Assembly: GCA_036852015.1 (NCBI GenBank) | Contig: JAANDG010000479.1 | Location: 50,920 to 114,919, forward strand | Source of the DNA: Pelodera strongyloides | Taxonomy: Eukaryota > Nematoda > Chromadorea > Rhabditida > Rhabditidae | Reading direction: 5' to 3' | DNA length: 64,000 nucleotides | In this document: positions 1-10,776 of the stretch, piece by piece | Layout: every line of letters begins with the position of its first letter | Position numbering within the stretch: position 1 is the first letter of the stretch | Notes under the pieces: model-generated | What the model saw: only the letters and a program-made list of their open reading frames with translations | Told to the model about the DNA's origin: nothing | Databases searched by the model: none | Position numbers and translations under genes: made by a program

Positions 1-257
1 CCAAACCTCCATACCTCATTGCAAGATGATAAGAACATTTATGCATTCCCCAACCAAATATACATACAAGGTGAAACATGCGCCTTTCTACTCAGTTTCA
101 TATTATTTAGTGACACGAGCAACAGACACTGTTAGCTTGCGATATCGCTTCTGGATTCTCTTGATCTCTTTGGAATTACTTATGTACTATTTACTTGATC
201 GTATCGATATCGAACATAAACAAATAAACGTAAGATTATATATAACATTCTACCCAC

Positions 258-2456
258 CTCTGCAATGCCCAGTTCACCAGATCCTCTTTCTCGCTTGCAC
301 ATAATACATCACGCGCTTCTTCAATATTACCCAGTTTCATTTCGGCCACCTTGTCTAAAAGATAAATTAGAAACAAAATAACAAACAAACAAAACGAAAC
401 AATGATCTCCTAATATAACCGTATATCTATTTACTATCCACAGAAGTACAACACGAGACATGGCACGTGCACGATAGCCGGTATTCTCGCGTCACTGCTA
501 GGTCTCCCAATTGGGAATGATCTACCAGTGGGAGAAAAAGGCCCAATTAAATACTCACAGTAGTGCACTTAGGCTAAGGAATACCAAGATACATATTTAG
601 AGTAATATGACCCGAAGAGCCACGCACAATCGTTATTCTATAATGAATGAAACCCCTCACCTACAACCAGATCCACAAATTCCTCGATCGATTTTCCATC
701 ACGTTGAGCCACAGAAAGCATTTCGCCCTGAAAAGCCCATCTTCAATTTCAACTCGGTTTATTTTGCTGATTTTGCTCTTACTTTTCACGATTCCACTAC
801 TTAGAAATCCAATCCAATATACACCACTAATTTAGGACAAAAGGAGTATAACGTATAACTGTGCAAAACATGAAAAGAAAACTGCTAATATAGGTACGCT
901 TTACAAATACCAAATACCACCCCGGCTTATTCATTAAAGCGAAATGCTAGCCCCTTTGGAAAATTTGCATATGATAAGCAAATCCTATGTATCCTATGCT
1001 AATTTTGTACGATTGCCGTGGACGATCGTACAAAATTAGCGTAGGATACATAGGATTTTCTTATCATATGCAAATTTTCCAAAGGGGCTAGCATTTCGCT
1101 TTAATATAAACACAAGTTCAGCAAAAAAGTCACTACACAACAGAACGCCATATAATAAGGATGCTTACCCTCTTGGTCTGGACATAATCGCCTGGTACAA
1201 ACTACAAACCGAAAATCAATAAATCAATAATCAATAAAACCCAAAAAACGCACCTTCACTTCGTCTAAACACTCCAGTCTGTTCCGCTCCTCCTCTCGCA
1301 TTTCATCTTGTTTTTCTTCCAGTTCTTCCTCACTCTCTTCACACGTATCGCATTCTTTGTACGCCTGAAATAAGATACAGTAATCATAGGCGGAACATGT
1401 CGTAGGCTTTCTTTCTGGTCCTAGACTGAACACTTCGAATAATTAATTTGTAATCTGGGAGTCGTTTTATACTAGGCCCGTAATCCAGAACCAGTTGAAC
1501 ATGTGTGATAATCTCATTATATAAAAGAGTAACTGTAGCGTATGCTAGTACTCACGTTACGGAAGCATAATTCGAATAAATTGTTCCGTTCGCGCATAAA
1601 AGAGTGCCGCAGCTCAAATTAGAATATTCTCATGTAAAAGAACGATGTCTTCATTCGTAATGATTTTCATCTACGTTACAGATGATGAAGCCTCAGGCGG
1701 CAAAGCCGTTGGTGTTCAATAAACCATAACCATCTTAGAATTAGAGAACCTTTGAAGAACGTCTCCTTAATTTCTGTTTATCGCTTTAAACAACATCAGG
1801 CAATCTTTTCTTCAAAATACGAACCATACACAGTGTCACAGTGTGTTACCTTACCGAGTTGAGCATGTTAACCAGTGCAAACACTATAAACGGTAGCAAA
1901 CACGGGTACAAACAAATGGTACCTCTGATAAGAACTCTGCTTTCGTAATCGCGGCCAGTCGAAACGGCAATCTCGTCTCCCATGTGATTCTTTCAATAGC
2001 GTCACGATCGCCTGAAGCATATATTCATAACATTCGTTTAGCCCAAAAAAAATAAACAGCAAAGAAAGCGGTTCTGTTCTCCTAAACAATAAATACAACG
2101 AAATCGTCAATAACGACCGTGCTTGCTTTTTCACCATAAGAGGCAAACCCACCATGTTTCAGAAAAACGCAATAAACAATTTGTTTTTGTGTCTGTGATG
2201 CACTAATGTTTCTGTGAAGCACTAAACGCTGAGTTCTAAATAACAGAAAACAAAATGCTCATGATCAGTGACTAAATATATCCCTTACCCTTTCCCATAA
2301 AATAAGACAAATGAAAGTAAATCTTCACCTTCATCAAGGGCCACCTTCAGTCGTTGGAGCGTGAGAGCGTCGAGCTATAATACAAATTACTTATACGGTA
2401 TACAAATAAGCTACAAACTACAAGATCCCTTTAAATGTCAAACTTACTACAAACAT
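258..2456 (-). CDS. Unidentified acidic coiled-coil protein, 3' end beyond window
   Basis: I do not recognise this gene. Eight exons on the minus strand join without a phase conflict: 2448-2456 (start ATG, only three codons, least certain), 2329-2374, 1923-2011, 1556-1612, 1254-1364, 1169-1201, 661-727 and 258-354. The last ends on a donor (GTGGG), so the gene continues past the left edge. About 169 residues are visible. The exon at 1254-1364 encodes a very acidic heptad-like stretch (EESEEELEEKQDEMREEE), probably coiled coil. It follows a basic/aromatic segment (LPFRLAAITKAEFLSELR) and precedes FVPGDYVQTKRGEMLSVAQ. There is no signal peptide or membrane segment. It starts about 270 bp downstream of ERI1 on the same strand, so co-transcription is possible. 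A palindromic TTAA element sits in its intron at 935-1104. Phase agreement over eight exons makes a real gene very likely; its function is unknown. Confidence 0.7.
935..1104. mobile_element. TTAA hairpin MITE, family A (copy 1)
   Basis: This 170-bp element is bounded by TTAA on both sides. Its ends read TTAAAGCGAAATGCTAGC and the exact reverse complement. The two halves are almost perfect inverted repeats around a central region near 1016-1030, so the whole element folds into one long hairpin. It contains GCATATGATAAGC and CCTATGTATCCTATGC. It lies in an intron of the unidentified minus-strand gene. TTAA target duplications are typical of piggyBac-type transposases; no transposase is present here. 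Confidence 0.9.
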
Positions 2457-2591
2457 TAGATTGCTAGAGCTATTAATAACACTCGAGCAGATAAGCCCAA
2501 CGACCGGTGGAAAGAAAAAGAAGTCAACAATCAAAGTTATCAAATAACAATAGGAATAGGATAACCTTTTCGGAACAACATGCAAAATCAT

Positions 2592-2727
2592 TTAAAGTTT
2601 AATTCAAATAACATTGTAAAGATACGTGGTTTCATGGAATGCGTAATGTATGTATATCAAGTATTATATGCGAATCGTGCGCCATTCTGTGTCTTCGCTT
2701 AAGAAACCACGTGCTATTCCCCTTTAA
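2592..2727. mobile_element. TTAA MITE at the ERI1 stop codon (family D-like)
   Basis: The right terminus, read on the minus strand, is TTAAAGGGGAATAGCACG followed by TGGTTTC. The left side carries a diverged partner (taaagatacgtggtttc near 2616-2634). The right-hand TTAA at 2724-2727 contains the ERI1 stop codon TAA. The left boundary is uncertain: it is either the TTAA at 2592-2595 or the degenerate site near 2617. The ends resemble the TTAAAGCGGTAT family elsewhere in the window. Confidence 0.6.
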
Positions 2728-5096
2728 AGTAATAAACCAACCGGCTTGCGTTGAACTGTTTCTTTTGTTGAGCCACTTTCCTCGTTCTCTCCATTAGAAG
2801 TATCCTGTTCTTTTGCAGCCGGGTTGAATGGCCATCGCTTACGAATCATCTGCTGGTTCTCCTAAAGCAATCAATAAATAATTCAATTATTTCGCGAAGG
2901 GTCAAGGAGTTGTGTCGAGCCGTACAAGCAATGCGTCTCGCCGGTTTGACTTCTACCCCGGGTAGGCCAAATCCAAAACTTCTCGTTTAGTACATTGTTA
3001 GTAATACGACTTCCGCCCCGGAGGAAAACCTCAATCACTATTCCTAGCACGGGTAACTAACTAAAAAGGTAGCATATGCTCGACCCCAAATTCAAAGTAA
3101 CGGTACCGGGCTCTTTTGCCGAAAATGAACCTAGCATTACCTTACCGTACCTACTACAACAATCAATACCGTTAGCACTAGCACTCACTAGCACTACAAG
3201 TTACCGAATATCGAATATTAATCAATTACTAAACCTACTAAACCACAATCCACCATACCACAGGTAAGTTGGTGTGTTGGTGAGCTGAATCAAGTACAAA
3301 ATCCAAAACCAACACCCACCCTCAGTTCAATTCCATCCATAATCATTCGAATAGCTAGTACGGCAATGTTTTTCGAATCGTCCAAACCCGAGTGAGCCTG
3401 GCCAGTAAAATCGATTCCGTAGTGCTTCAACATTCGCGCCAGGCTGCTCTCCTAAAAAAAAAGAACTTTAAATAGTACTGTACCTACTTTGGGAAATTTA
3501 CATATGGTACGCATATTCCATGTATCCCATGTAAATTTGGTGCCGGAAGTTTGCCGGACGGGCACCAAATTCAAAATTTTTCCAAAAAAGGTAAAATACA
3601 ACTTTAAATGGTTACTACAAAACCTCCAACTTCCAATATAATTGCGGATTGCGCTATTGCGCACACCTACAACACAGTTTATGTTTCGTTTCGTCAAGCC
3701 CATTTGGTATCTTACTTACATTTTCCACTCAAAAATTCATCAACTTATATTTAATCTTGCATCTTGCACATAAATATTCACAGTATAAAGAGCCACTTCA
3801 CAAATATGCTCAATCAGAAAACAGGCTTTCATAGTTTAATTACTAAAAGGCACGGTTACGAAAGTTAAATACCGGTACCGGTCGGTTTTTGAAACACATC
3901 GAATACACCAGAATTTGTATGCAGCCTATGCAAATGAAGATAAATTAGAATAAAAAAATAGAGCTAAATCCGAGTAACTTAGCATAATTGCGTAAGAATT
4001 TAGTTGTCCACGATGGGTTTCAAAAACCGGCCGGTATTTCGCTTTAAAGGATAAATACCTTTTGTCCTGTGCGCTCCAATTTTCCGTGTTTCAGTTCGAA
4101 TGCGCGTTTAATGTTGATAAAACTGCGGAATGGATGTGGAACATTGATGCCCGACTAAAAAAAAGTAAATATGTGTTTGTAATAAATACATAGAATATTG
4201 ATCACGAAAATCACTACCTACATCTTCACATTATCTATACTTAATATCATGTAAAACATCAGAATGTAGTTGGTGCTGTAAAACAGTTAAAACCATGCTT
4301 AACACAACTATAACTTCAATAAAACATCAAATGGCAAGAAACTCACAAATAGACATTGCAATTGGAGAAATTTGTGAAAATCGCATGGCCTAAAACACAA
4401 ATGTTTCAGAGTGTAACTAAAAGAACAAATACAAAGTTGATATACTTTTAGGTTTGAACTACAATTCACGCTAACTGCAAGTGGACAAAAAATAACAATT
4501 CGGACCCCCACATACAGTGACAATACAGAATTTGATTCATGCGGCGCGTATTGGACGGCGTGACAATTGAGAAGAAAATGCGTCATGTTCGCGTTCACCT
4601 AGTGCTAACAAAATTAGAAGTTACAATCCGACTCGCCATCTTTGCCAGTTATTTCCATGCAATTTAAAGGTTAACAAGCACATTTAACCCCAACGACTCA
4701 ATAATCTCTGTCTCAATTACGCTTTAAAATATAACCCACCCATCGGTAACAAATGCGTATCTGGTGTTATCTTTTCGACCGAGCTCATGCTTTTCCATCC
4801 ACGCATAGAACATCTCAAGTGCTTTCTAAACAAAATATTCAATTTCAAAGCAATATGGCACTTGGTTCCACATTATACAGTTCAATATTATGTGCCGCGT
4901 CCCAAACTAAGCGTTTTCGTTGGAAATTCAATGCAAATATATTTCATGAAACTAATAAAGTAAGAATAAAGAAAAACGTTGACTTACAGAAAACACTGGT
5001 GCTTCATCCACCTGGTGCTGTTGGATACCTAAAATATTATATTTAATTTAATACTTCATCCCAAACCAAAATAACCATGAAGTAAGCATGAATCAC

Positions 5097-5144
<48 letters not shown>

Positions 5145-7809
5145 ACTCTCTGGAGACGGAGATAAACCATTACAGTTGTGTACAAGATACATTTTCTGTG
5201 AGCGTGGGAATAAATACCATGACCCGAAAATCTTAAATCGTACTATCACGCAGAATTTCGTTCCGATATGCTAAAAGAATGTTAGTTTAATAAAGGGAAT
5301 GAACTGAGTGCCTTGTACCTGTCAGTTCACTACAGAATGGATCTAGTTTCTTGCGAAAGCCAGGCTGCACATACGTCCTGAACGTATCCACCTAAAAGTA
5401 TAATTTTAAGTCGCCCGACAAGCTTATATAACATGCAAACTACAATATTCAAGTAATAGTTGAAAAGAAACACCTCGACATTTACCGAAACCCAGAAACA
5501 TTTCGCATAACGCACAAAGACGTTTCCAGCAGTATGTTTTTTTTCAGTTCAATAAAAAGACAAAATACCTCAACAAAATAAATGAAACCCGATGTACCTA
5601 TCTAATTCTAGTTTAAACCGGGATTAACTACTAAAAGAAAGGTTTCCACCGCAACGGTAATGTGTACCCAGACACACCTAGGAACATAATTCGCCACTGT
5701 GACTAATAACTGTTCAATAAACAAATAAAATCACCAAACTCACCAATTCCATTCTGTGCAGATTGACCAAAACTGCCGGAAATTCAATAATTTCATGTGG
5801 ATATTGAAAGAGAAACTCTTCGCACGTGCATTCAAAGTCGATCACCTGGAACCAAAAAATAGGAAATAGGAAAGAAGAAGAATGGACGAGTTAGAGTTAG
5901 GTATTGTGAACAATATCCCAGTGTCTAGGCGCGTCAACCAACTATGCATATGCCGTTGAGCACAGTTCATAGTAATTGTATGCTAATTTTCGTATTCAAT
6001 ATAACCAATGTAACCAATGGTTCACTTACATATAACATTTGCATGTTCAAAAATTTCTGCACCATGAAAATTAGCATATAATTACTACGGCAAATTGAGC
6101 TGCACTCAAGAGTGTGCATATCACAATGATGACGACTATTAAAAAATGGGCGCATTCTTCTACTTGAATTCATCCTCTCCTCCCTCCCTCTTATTTAACC
6201 TACTTCTACTTACCACCAAGTAGTCGTAATACTGAAGAGTCTTATATCGTCCGCGTCGAAAGTCTTGTCTCTGTTTGATTGCGGCAAATTCCTTGCGGAA
6301 GATATTCTTCAAACGTTCACGAAGTTGCGCCTTTGAACCACTGAAAACATATACACAGATGAGGAAACTTATTATAGGCTCGTACTTCAGGAGACTGACA
6401 GAAACCGATCAATTATCTATAGTTAGACTAATCCAAGCACGCCACTTACGTCTATTCATAAGCTTGATTCTACGGAATACAGTATTTTCGATAATTTATC
6501 GAAAATACTGTAACCTGTGGAGATAATTTACAGCCAAATTCAGCACTTCAATGGCCAAATTCAACACTTCAATAGCTAAACAAAATCATCGGACTCACAA
6601 AGGTTGAAACAAGCAGAAGCAAATCAAAAAACCTAACCTAGTCGACAGGCACAGTGACTTTGCTAGCTGTCGCAACTTCTCCAAGTTATACTTTGGCAAG
6701 TTTGCCCTGATTTCCATGACCTGAAATACATAATAAGTACGGTCTTGGTTTTCTTGTCAGTTCGCTCAAGAAAAACAACATTAGAGCAAGTTCGCTCAAG
6801 AAAAACAACATTAGAGCAAGTTCGCTCAAGAAAAACAACATTACAGCAAGTGATGATTTCAAACAAACCACAAAGGAAGAAAAACAAAATAATAAACGGA
6901 AACTTACAAAATTCTCGCTGAGCCCCGTGGTCGCTCTGTCGTACATAATCTTGTCGAGCTGTTGCTCGTAGGGCAATTCATTAGTGGCTTCGGCTGCTGT
7001 AAATAAAAATAAAATCAAACGAATATTAGATCATAAGCATATTTGTCATTCAAGTCGATTCCGAGAGCCTTATCAAAATGACACCATAGGAGTGGTAAAT
7101 CTGGTAAACTGTACGTTAGTAAAACTGTAAAACATTTACGACAACAGAAAAGATTCAATAGCCTAAGCCAGTCGCCGCCTGAATACATGAGAAAGATCGG
7201 AGGTGGTACGAGAAAATTATCAGAAACGTATCACAAACAGAGCATTTCGCGGACCACTTGCGGACGCGGACCTACCGCGACATGTATGCCCTGACCTGAG
7301 ACTCACCATTATCTCCGCCCGCGGACTCTGCGTTACCGCCTTCACGTTCCTTTCGTTTCTCCGCGCTGACCGTGGCCAACTTAGCGGCATATTCGCCCAT
7401 CCACTTGAAGATTTCTTCTGAAAAGGTAAATGTTTCACATATAAAGGAAATAGAAAGCAGTCAAATAAAAATTGTTTGGCAACTGTCACGGTCAGATTGT
7501 TACTTCACGAGTGTGCAATTTGAAGCGACGCAGATGTTACCTATTGCATATTGTGTGTGCAGGAACAAGATTCCTGGTAACACCTAAGGTATACATATTA
7601 CATAACAAAGGTATGTAATACCTTAGCGGTGGGTGACACATACCTTAGAGCCTCTAAAGTCCCTAAGGTACTCCGACCAATGCATATAATTATAACTAGT
7701 GGATACCGAAAATCAGCCAACCTTCCGTAGCCGCTAGCATGGTAGTCATATTGAGCGGGCGTCCCTGTGAATCCTTCACAACATCTTTGTGACTCGAACC
7801 GGCCACCAT
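2724..7809 (-). CDS. ERI1: 3'-5' exoribonuclease ERI1 (SAP + DEDDh)
   Basis: Homologue of ERI1/3'hExo, which trims histone mRNA stem-loops, 5.8S rRNA and small RNAs. Thirteen exons give about 413 residues: 7722-7809, 7307-7417, 6908-6996, 6638-6720, 6214-6340, 5744-5845, 5319-5391, 4988-5028, 4736-4825, 4527-4598, 4059-4154, 3320-3451, 2724-2861. A SAP-like RNA-binding segment spans exons 4-5 ([20 protein letters not shown]). The exonuclease domain opens with YYDYLV and [10 protein letters not shown] (catalytic Asp and Glu) and continues with [12 protein letters not shown]. The His/Asp pair lies in [12 protein letters not shown]. Weak points are exon 9, which must use the poor donor GTTATA to stay in frame, and exon 10, where the family motif WDM reads NANM. 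An acceptor AG lies just upstream of the ATG. EMC6 ends 323 bp upstream. The introns carry MITEs, a GAT microsatellite and a 30-bp triplicate. Confidence 0.93.
3468..3607. mobile_element. TTAA MITE, family C (diverged copy in ERI1 intron)
   Basis: TTTAAATAGTACTGTACCTA at the left and the partner TACAACTTTAAA at the right flank a foldback core. That core includes CTTTGGGAAATTTACATATG and a GC-rich centre (ggtgccggaagtttgccggacgggcacc). It is about 140 bp, within an ERI1 intron. It is more diverged than the copy at 27814-27985. Confidence 0.75.
3865..4047. mobile_element. TTAA MITE, family B (copy 1, ERI1 intron)
   Basis: Bounded by TTAA. The inverted ends contain ACCGG(CC)GGTTTTTGAAAC and the core has ATGCAAATGAA and taaattagaataaaaaaat. 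The right end (CCGGCCGGTATTTCGCTTTAA) is intact; the left end has lost part of the AAAGCGAAAT motif. It ends 11 bp from ERI1 exon 11, so it crowds that splice donor. Confidence 0.85.
5097..5144. repeat. (GAT)16 microsatellite
   Basis: Sixteen uninterrupted GAT units in the ERI1 intron between exons 7 and 8. Confidence 0.98.
6478..6512. repeat. Perfect short palindrome
   Basis: TACAGTATTTTCGATAA is followed at once by its near-exact reverse complement TTATCGAAAATACTGTA, giving a 17-bp stem with almost no loop. It lies in an ERI1 intron. Its origin is unknown; it could be the tip of a decayed hairpin element. Confidence 0.85.
6761..6850. repeat. 30-bp direct repeat, three copies
   Basis: Three adjacent 30-bp units start ttcgctcaagaaaaacaaca. 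The third differs by one base (ttacagcaag versus ttagagcaag). They lie in the ERI1 intron between exons 3 and 4. The near identity indicates a recent tandem amplification. Confidence 0.97.
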
Positions 7810-8131
7810 TTTTTACCTGGAATGTTTTATTCGATTAATAATTTAAAAAATGGAAAACAAAAATAAGAAAAACACAACAAACACGAGAATCGCAAGTGAT
7901 AACAATGGTACTGGAGCGTCGTATAAAAAATGGATAAAATTATCGGAGGAAAAGCCGTTTCTAAGTAACTATTGCTGAAAATGAGAATTCAAAATTACTA
8001 GTTGAGAAACAATAAACATCACAACGGGATGAAATGGTAAGGAAACACGATTTCAGGATAAACTAATTCTGCAAAGAAGGACAACGATGACTAATATAAT
8101 AAAGCTCTCATACACAAAAAAAGCGAAGAAA

Positions 8132-8911
8132 TTAATAGACGTGAACCATTCCGTACAAAAATACCCAAAAGAGAATATAGGTGAAAAGGCCGCTAACGAG
8201 AGAATGTGTCACAGATGAACTACGCTCAATAAAAAAGTGATTCCACTGGAAACCGCTCTTCATTTCCCAAAACACAGCCTGAAAATGTGAGACTTCAGAT
8301 TTCAGAAAAAAAAAACTGGCACGTTGTGTAGAACATTGATAACTGATAATATCAGTGTCAGAAGACTTATGAAACGAAAAATAATCTTCTCTCGGGATAA
8401 CTGGTTACCTGGTTCGGAATGCTGGCAATATCACTACTAACAAAAAGTGGTTCTAATCCTAAAGTCAAATTCAAATCACTGTACCTGAATCAGAACAGTG
8501 ATAAAATAAAAGACGAAACCGGGAATCGATGTGAGCCCGATAATTCCAGACACCATGCCGGCTGCCGCAGCCTAGATGATGAATATAATCTATTGCATAG
8601 GAATAAAAAATGAACATTCGCAATGATCTGCCCTTTCGTATAAAATCCAGACCGCACTACGCACCTAGCCATATAACCACACATAAAGAGGTAAACGCTT
8701 GGGGGGCGCATATAGCATCTTCAACCTTTCAAGTTCAAGGTTATACAACATTAAATTTGTAAATAAGCAAGTTCTGACACACAAAAGATAGTACCTGGCA
8801 GGTCCTCGAGTACTCGAGAACAGCCAGGTTGTTTCGCATAGCTGGCTCGCTGTAAATTGGCTGCTGAGGGTCCTTGGTTTTTGATTTCTCAGAAGCTTTT
8901 CGAGGCGCCAT
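8132..8911 (-). CDS. EMC6: ER membrane protein complex subunit 6
   Basis: EMC6 is a small subunit of the ER membrane protein complex, which inserts tail-anchored and polytopic proteins. Three phase-0 exons (8795-8911, 8485-8571, 8132-8278) give 116 residues, close to the human length of about 110. Exon 1 encodes a basic N terminus and YSEPAMRNNLAVLEYSRT, matching the family's conserved SEAAVRGNAAVLDYCRT-type segment. Exon 2 encodes a first membrane segment (GMVSGIIGLTSIPGFVFYF). Exon 3 ends in the hallmark GLFTYILFWVFLYGMVHVY plus stop. The start ATG lies 4 bases after a strong acceptor (TTTTTCAG), which suits trans-splicing or a 5' UTR intron. ERI1 follows on the same strand. Confidence 0.95.
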
Positions 8912-10776
8912 TTTCTGAAAAAGAGTATGGATGAGCACTCTGTTAACTGAATCTCTGATGGCTATTCCGATATTAGAGCCGGGTAGTGTATAACAAGGGA
9001 GCAACATGTAAAACAAGTAAATAAAAAGTAAAGTAGTAGCAACAATAACAGTGAAAAACAAAACGAAAAATGCACGATTTCCGCATTTTTGCATCGGTCG
9101 CGGCAGCGAAAAGAACATGCGTCAGGGATAGCGTCAGGTGAACAGCGCATGTCAGGCACCGAGTGAATTAGCAAACTTTTTGTAATGATCGCGTAAGAGA
9201 GTGCAGAGAAAAAGAGAGAAGTTGTTCAAGCCTACAGCCTAGTACAAATTACGAAAATGTGGGCGTGCCCACTTTTCACTGAATTATTCTTGAAATTTTT
9301 ACCCAAGAATGAAATCCTTATATAAGAGATGTATGTTGAGCAGAGAAAACTGTGGGTAACAATTCTATTCGAACTTATTAGAAACAATTCATGAACCGAC
9401 AAAAATGCGCACATTCCAGATGAAGAGACGCCACGGGCTACCCAATTGCAGAATTAAGCGAATGATTTATTGTTGTTCAGCTACTCAGAGACTCCAAAGA
9501 CTCCAAGGTGTATTTTCGTGCGTTCCTATCGCTTCCGGGGAGACTGAATCCATTACACAGCTGAATTTAGTGTTTATGAAATAAGTTAAAGTAGGAAGAG
9601 ATAATTCATAATTCAGAGGTTTATATTAGTGCGATATCGCTCCAGGGGAAAAATAAGCCCTTTCCCCGGCCGTAGCGAGCATCTATTCAAGACAAAATAG
9701 CTAATATAGTTTACCCATCTAGATCATTTAAAACTGAGAAGTGTACTTTAGGTTGTATCTCTTCTGGGGCTCGGGTACCACGAGCATTCATCATATCAAG
9801 GGCAGCCATGTATCCCCCCTCCTCACTAGACGTTATTGAATTGGATTTTTTTTGTATGATATTGCAACTTACTGTTAGTAGAAGATGCTGGACCAGGCGC
9901 CGCTTCTCACTATACAATCTGTTGTAACATGTAACAGTTCACTTTCTCGTGGTTCTGACCGAGGAGGCGCTTCCTCGGGGACTCGAAAAGTGCGGCAGAG
10001 AAGGCGTAGGGTAGAATCTTGCACAAAAGAATAACATCTTTACTTACCGTTAGTGATGATCGTATGCCCTCTCAATACCGTAGGCGAACCGGCTCGATGC
10101 TAGTTGATGGAAAGATTAACACATTTACCTTTACCTAGTATAGTGTATATTTGCTTACTTAAAAGGTAAAAAACTGGTTCGGATTTAAAGTAGATTGTTT
10201 GTAATGTGAAACTTCTACTGCTGCTGTTTCCTTTGATTTAGGCAAGGTTGATATAACTCGTCTACCTAATTGTACGAAGATTATCTTCGAAATTGCGATT
10301 TTTCTGCCGGCAATCAAAGTTTGGTTGCTCAAGTGCTACGTTCGGTTCCTCTGTTCAGTTTTTTTTTTTACTTTACTGTAATCTTAGGGAGGAAAACGAC
10401 AGAACACGTCTATATTATAGGCTATAGCTAGTGTAGAAATTACGTAAGTGCGCGGTTGCACGCATGTAGTGAACGCGCAGGCTAGGGATCTGCCTCCAGG
10501 CGCGAGCGGCAGTACCACCTCAATTCAACAGTGTATGTATATTGTGTCTAACATGTTTGGTTGTTTCTTCTGTTCACATATTTTGTTATTATTTGTGTTC
10601 CTATAATCATCTTTTTGTCCAAGAGATATATCACATGTCCTGGGGTGTGTCGTGGACAGCTGCGTTTCCATAAAGATTTCAAAAAAAGAAACAGAATTTG
10701 CATTTTACATATGGAAATGCAGTTGGCCAGTATAACCTTTAGAAACCATGTACCATACAATTATCATCTTCAGACG
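8912..10776. other. Intergenic region between EMC6 (-) and TRABD (+)
   Basis: This is a divergent gene arrangement, so both promoters should lie here. No convincing gene is visible. A minus-strand open stretch at about 9720-9900 (MAALDMMNARGTRAPEEIQP, ending on a GTAAAC donor-like site) could be an exon but has no recognisable partner. An imperfect inverted repeat (gctgcgtttccata / tatggaaatgcagt) lies at about 10660-10730 just upstream of the TRABD start. Confidence 0.5.

Noticed and set aside
8794..8911. EMC6 exon 1 as an upstream exon of ERI1
   Set aside because: Splicing it to ERI1 exon 1 gives a frame that stops in exon 2, whereas it joins perfectly to EMC6 exons 2 and 3.
10561..10776. 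Extending the TRABD start upstream to a hydrophobic leader (MFLLFTYFVIICVPIIIF)
   Set aside because: A good acceptor lies between it and the ATG at 10777, and TRABD relatives begin with an acidic, non-hydrophobic leader.
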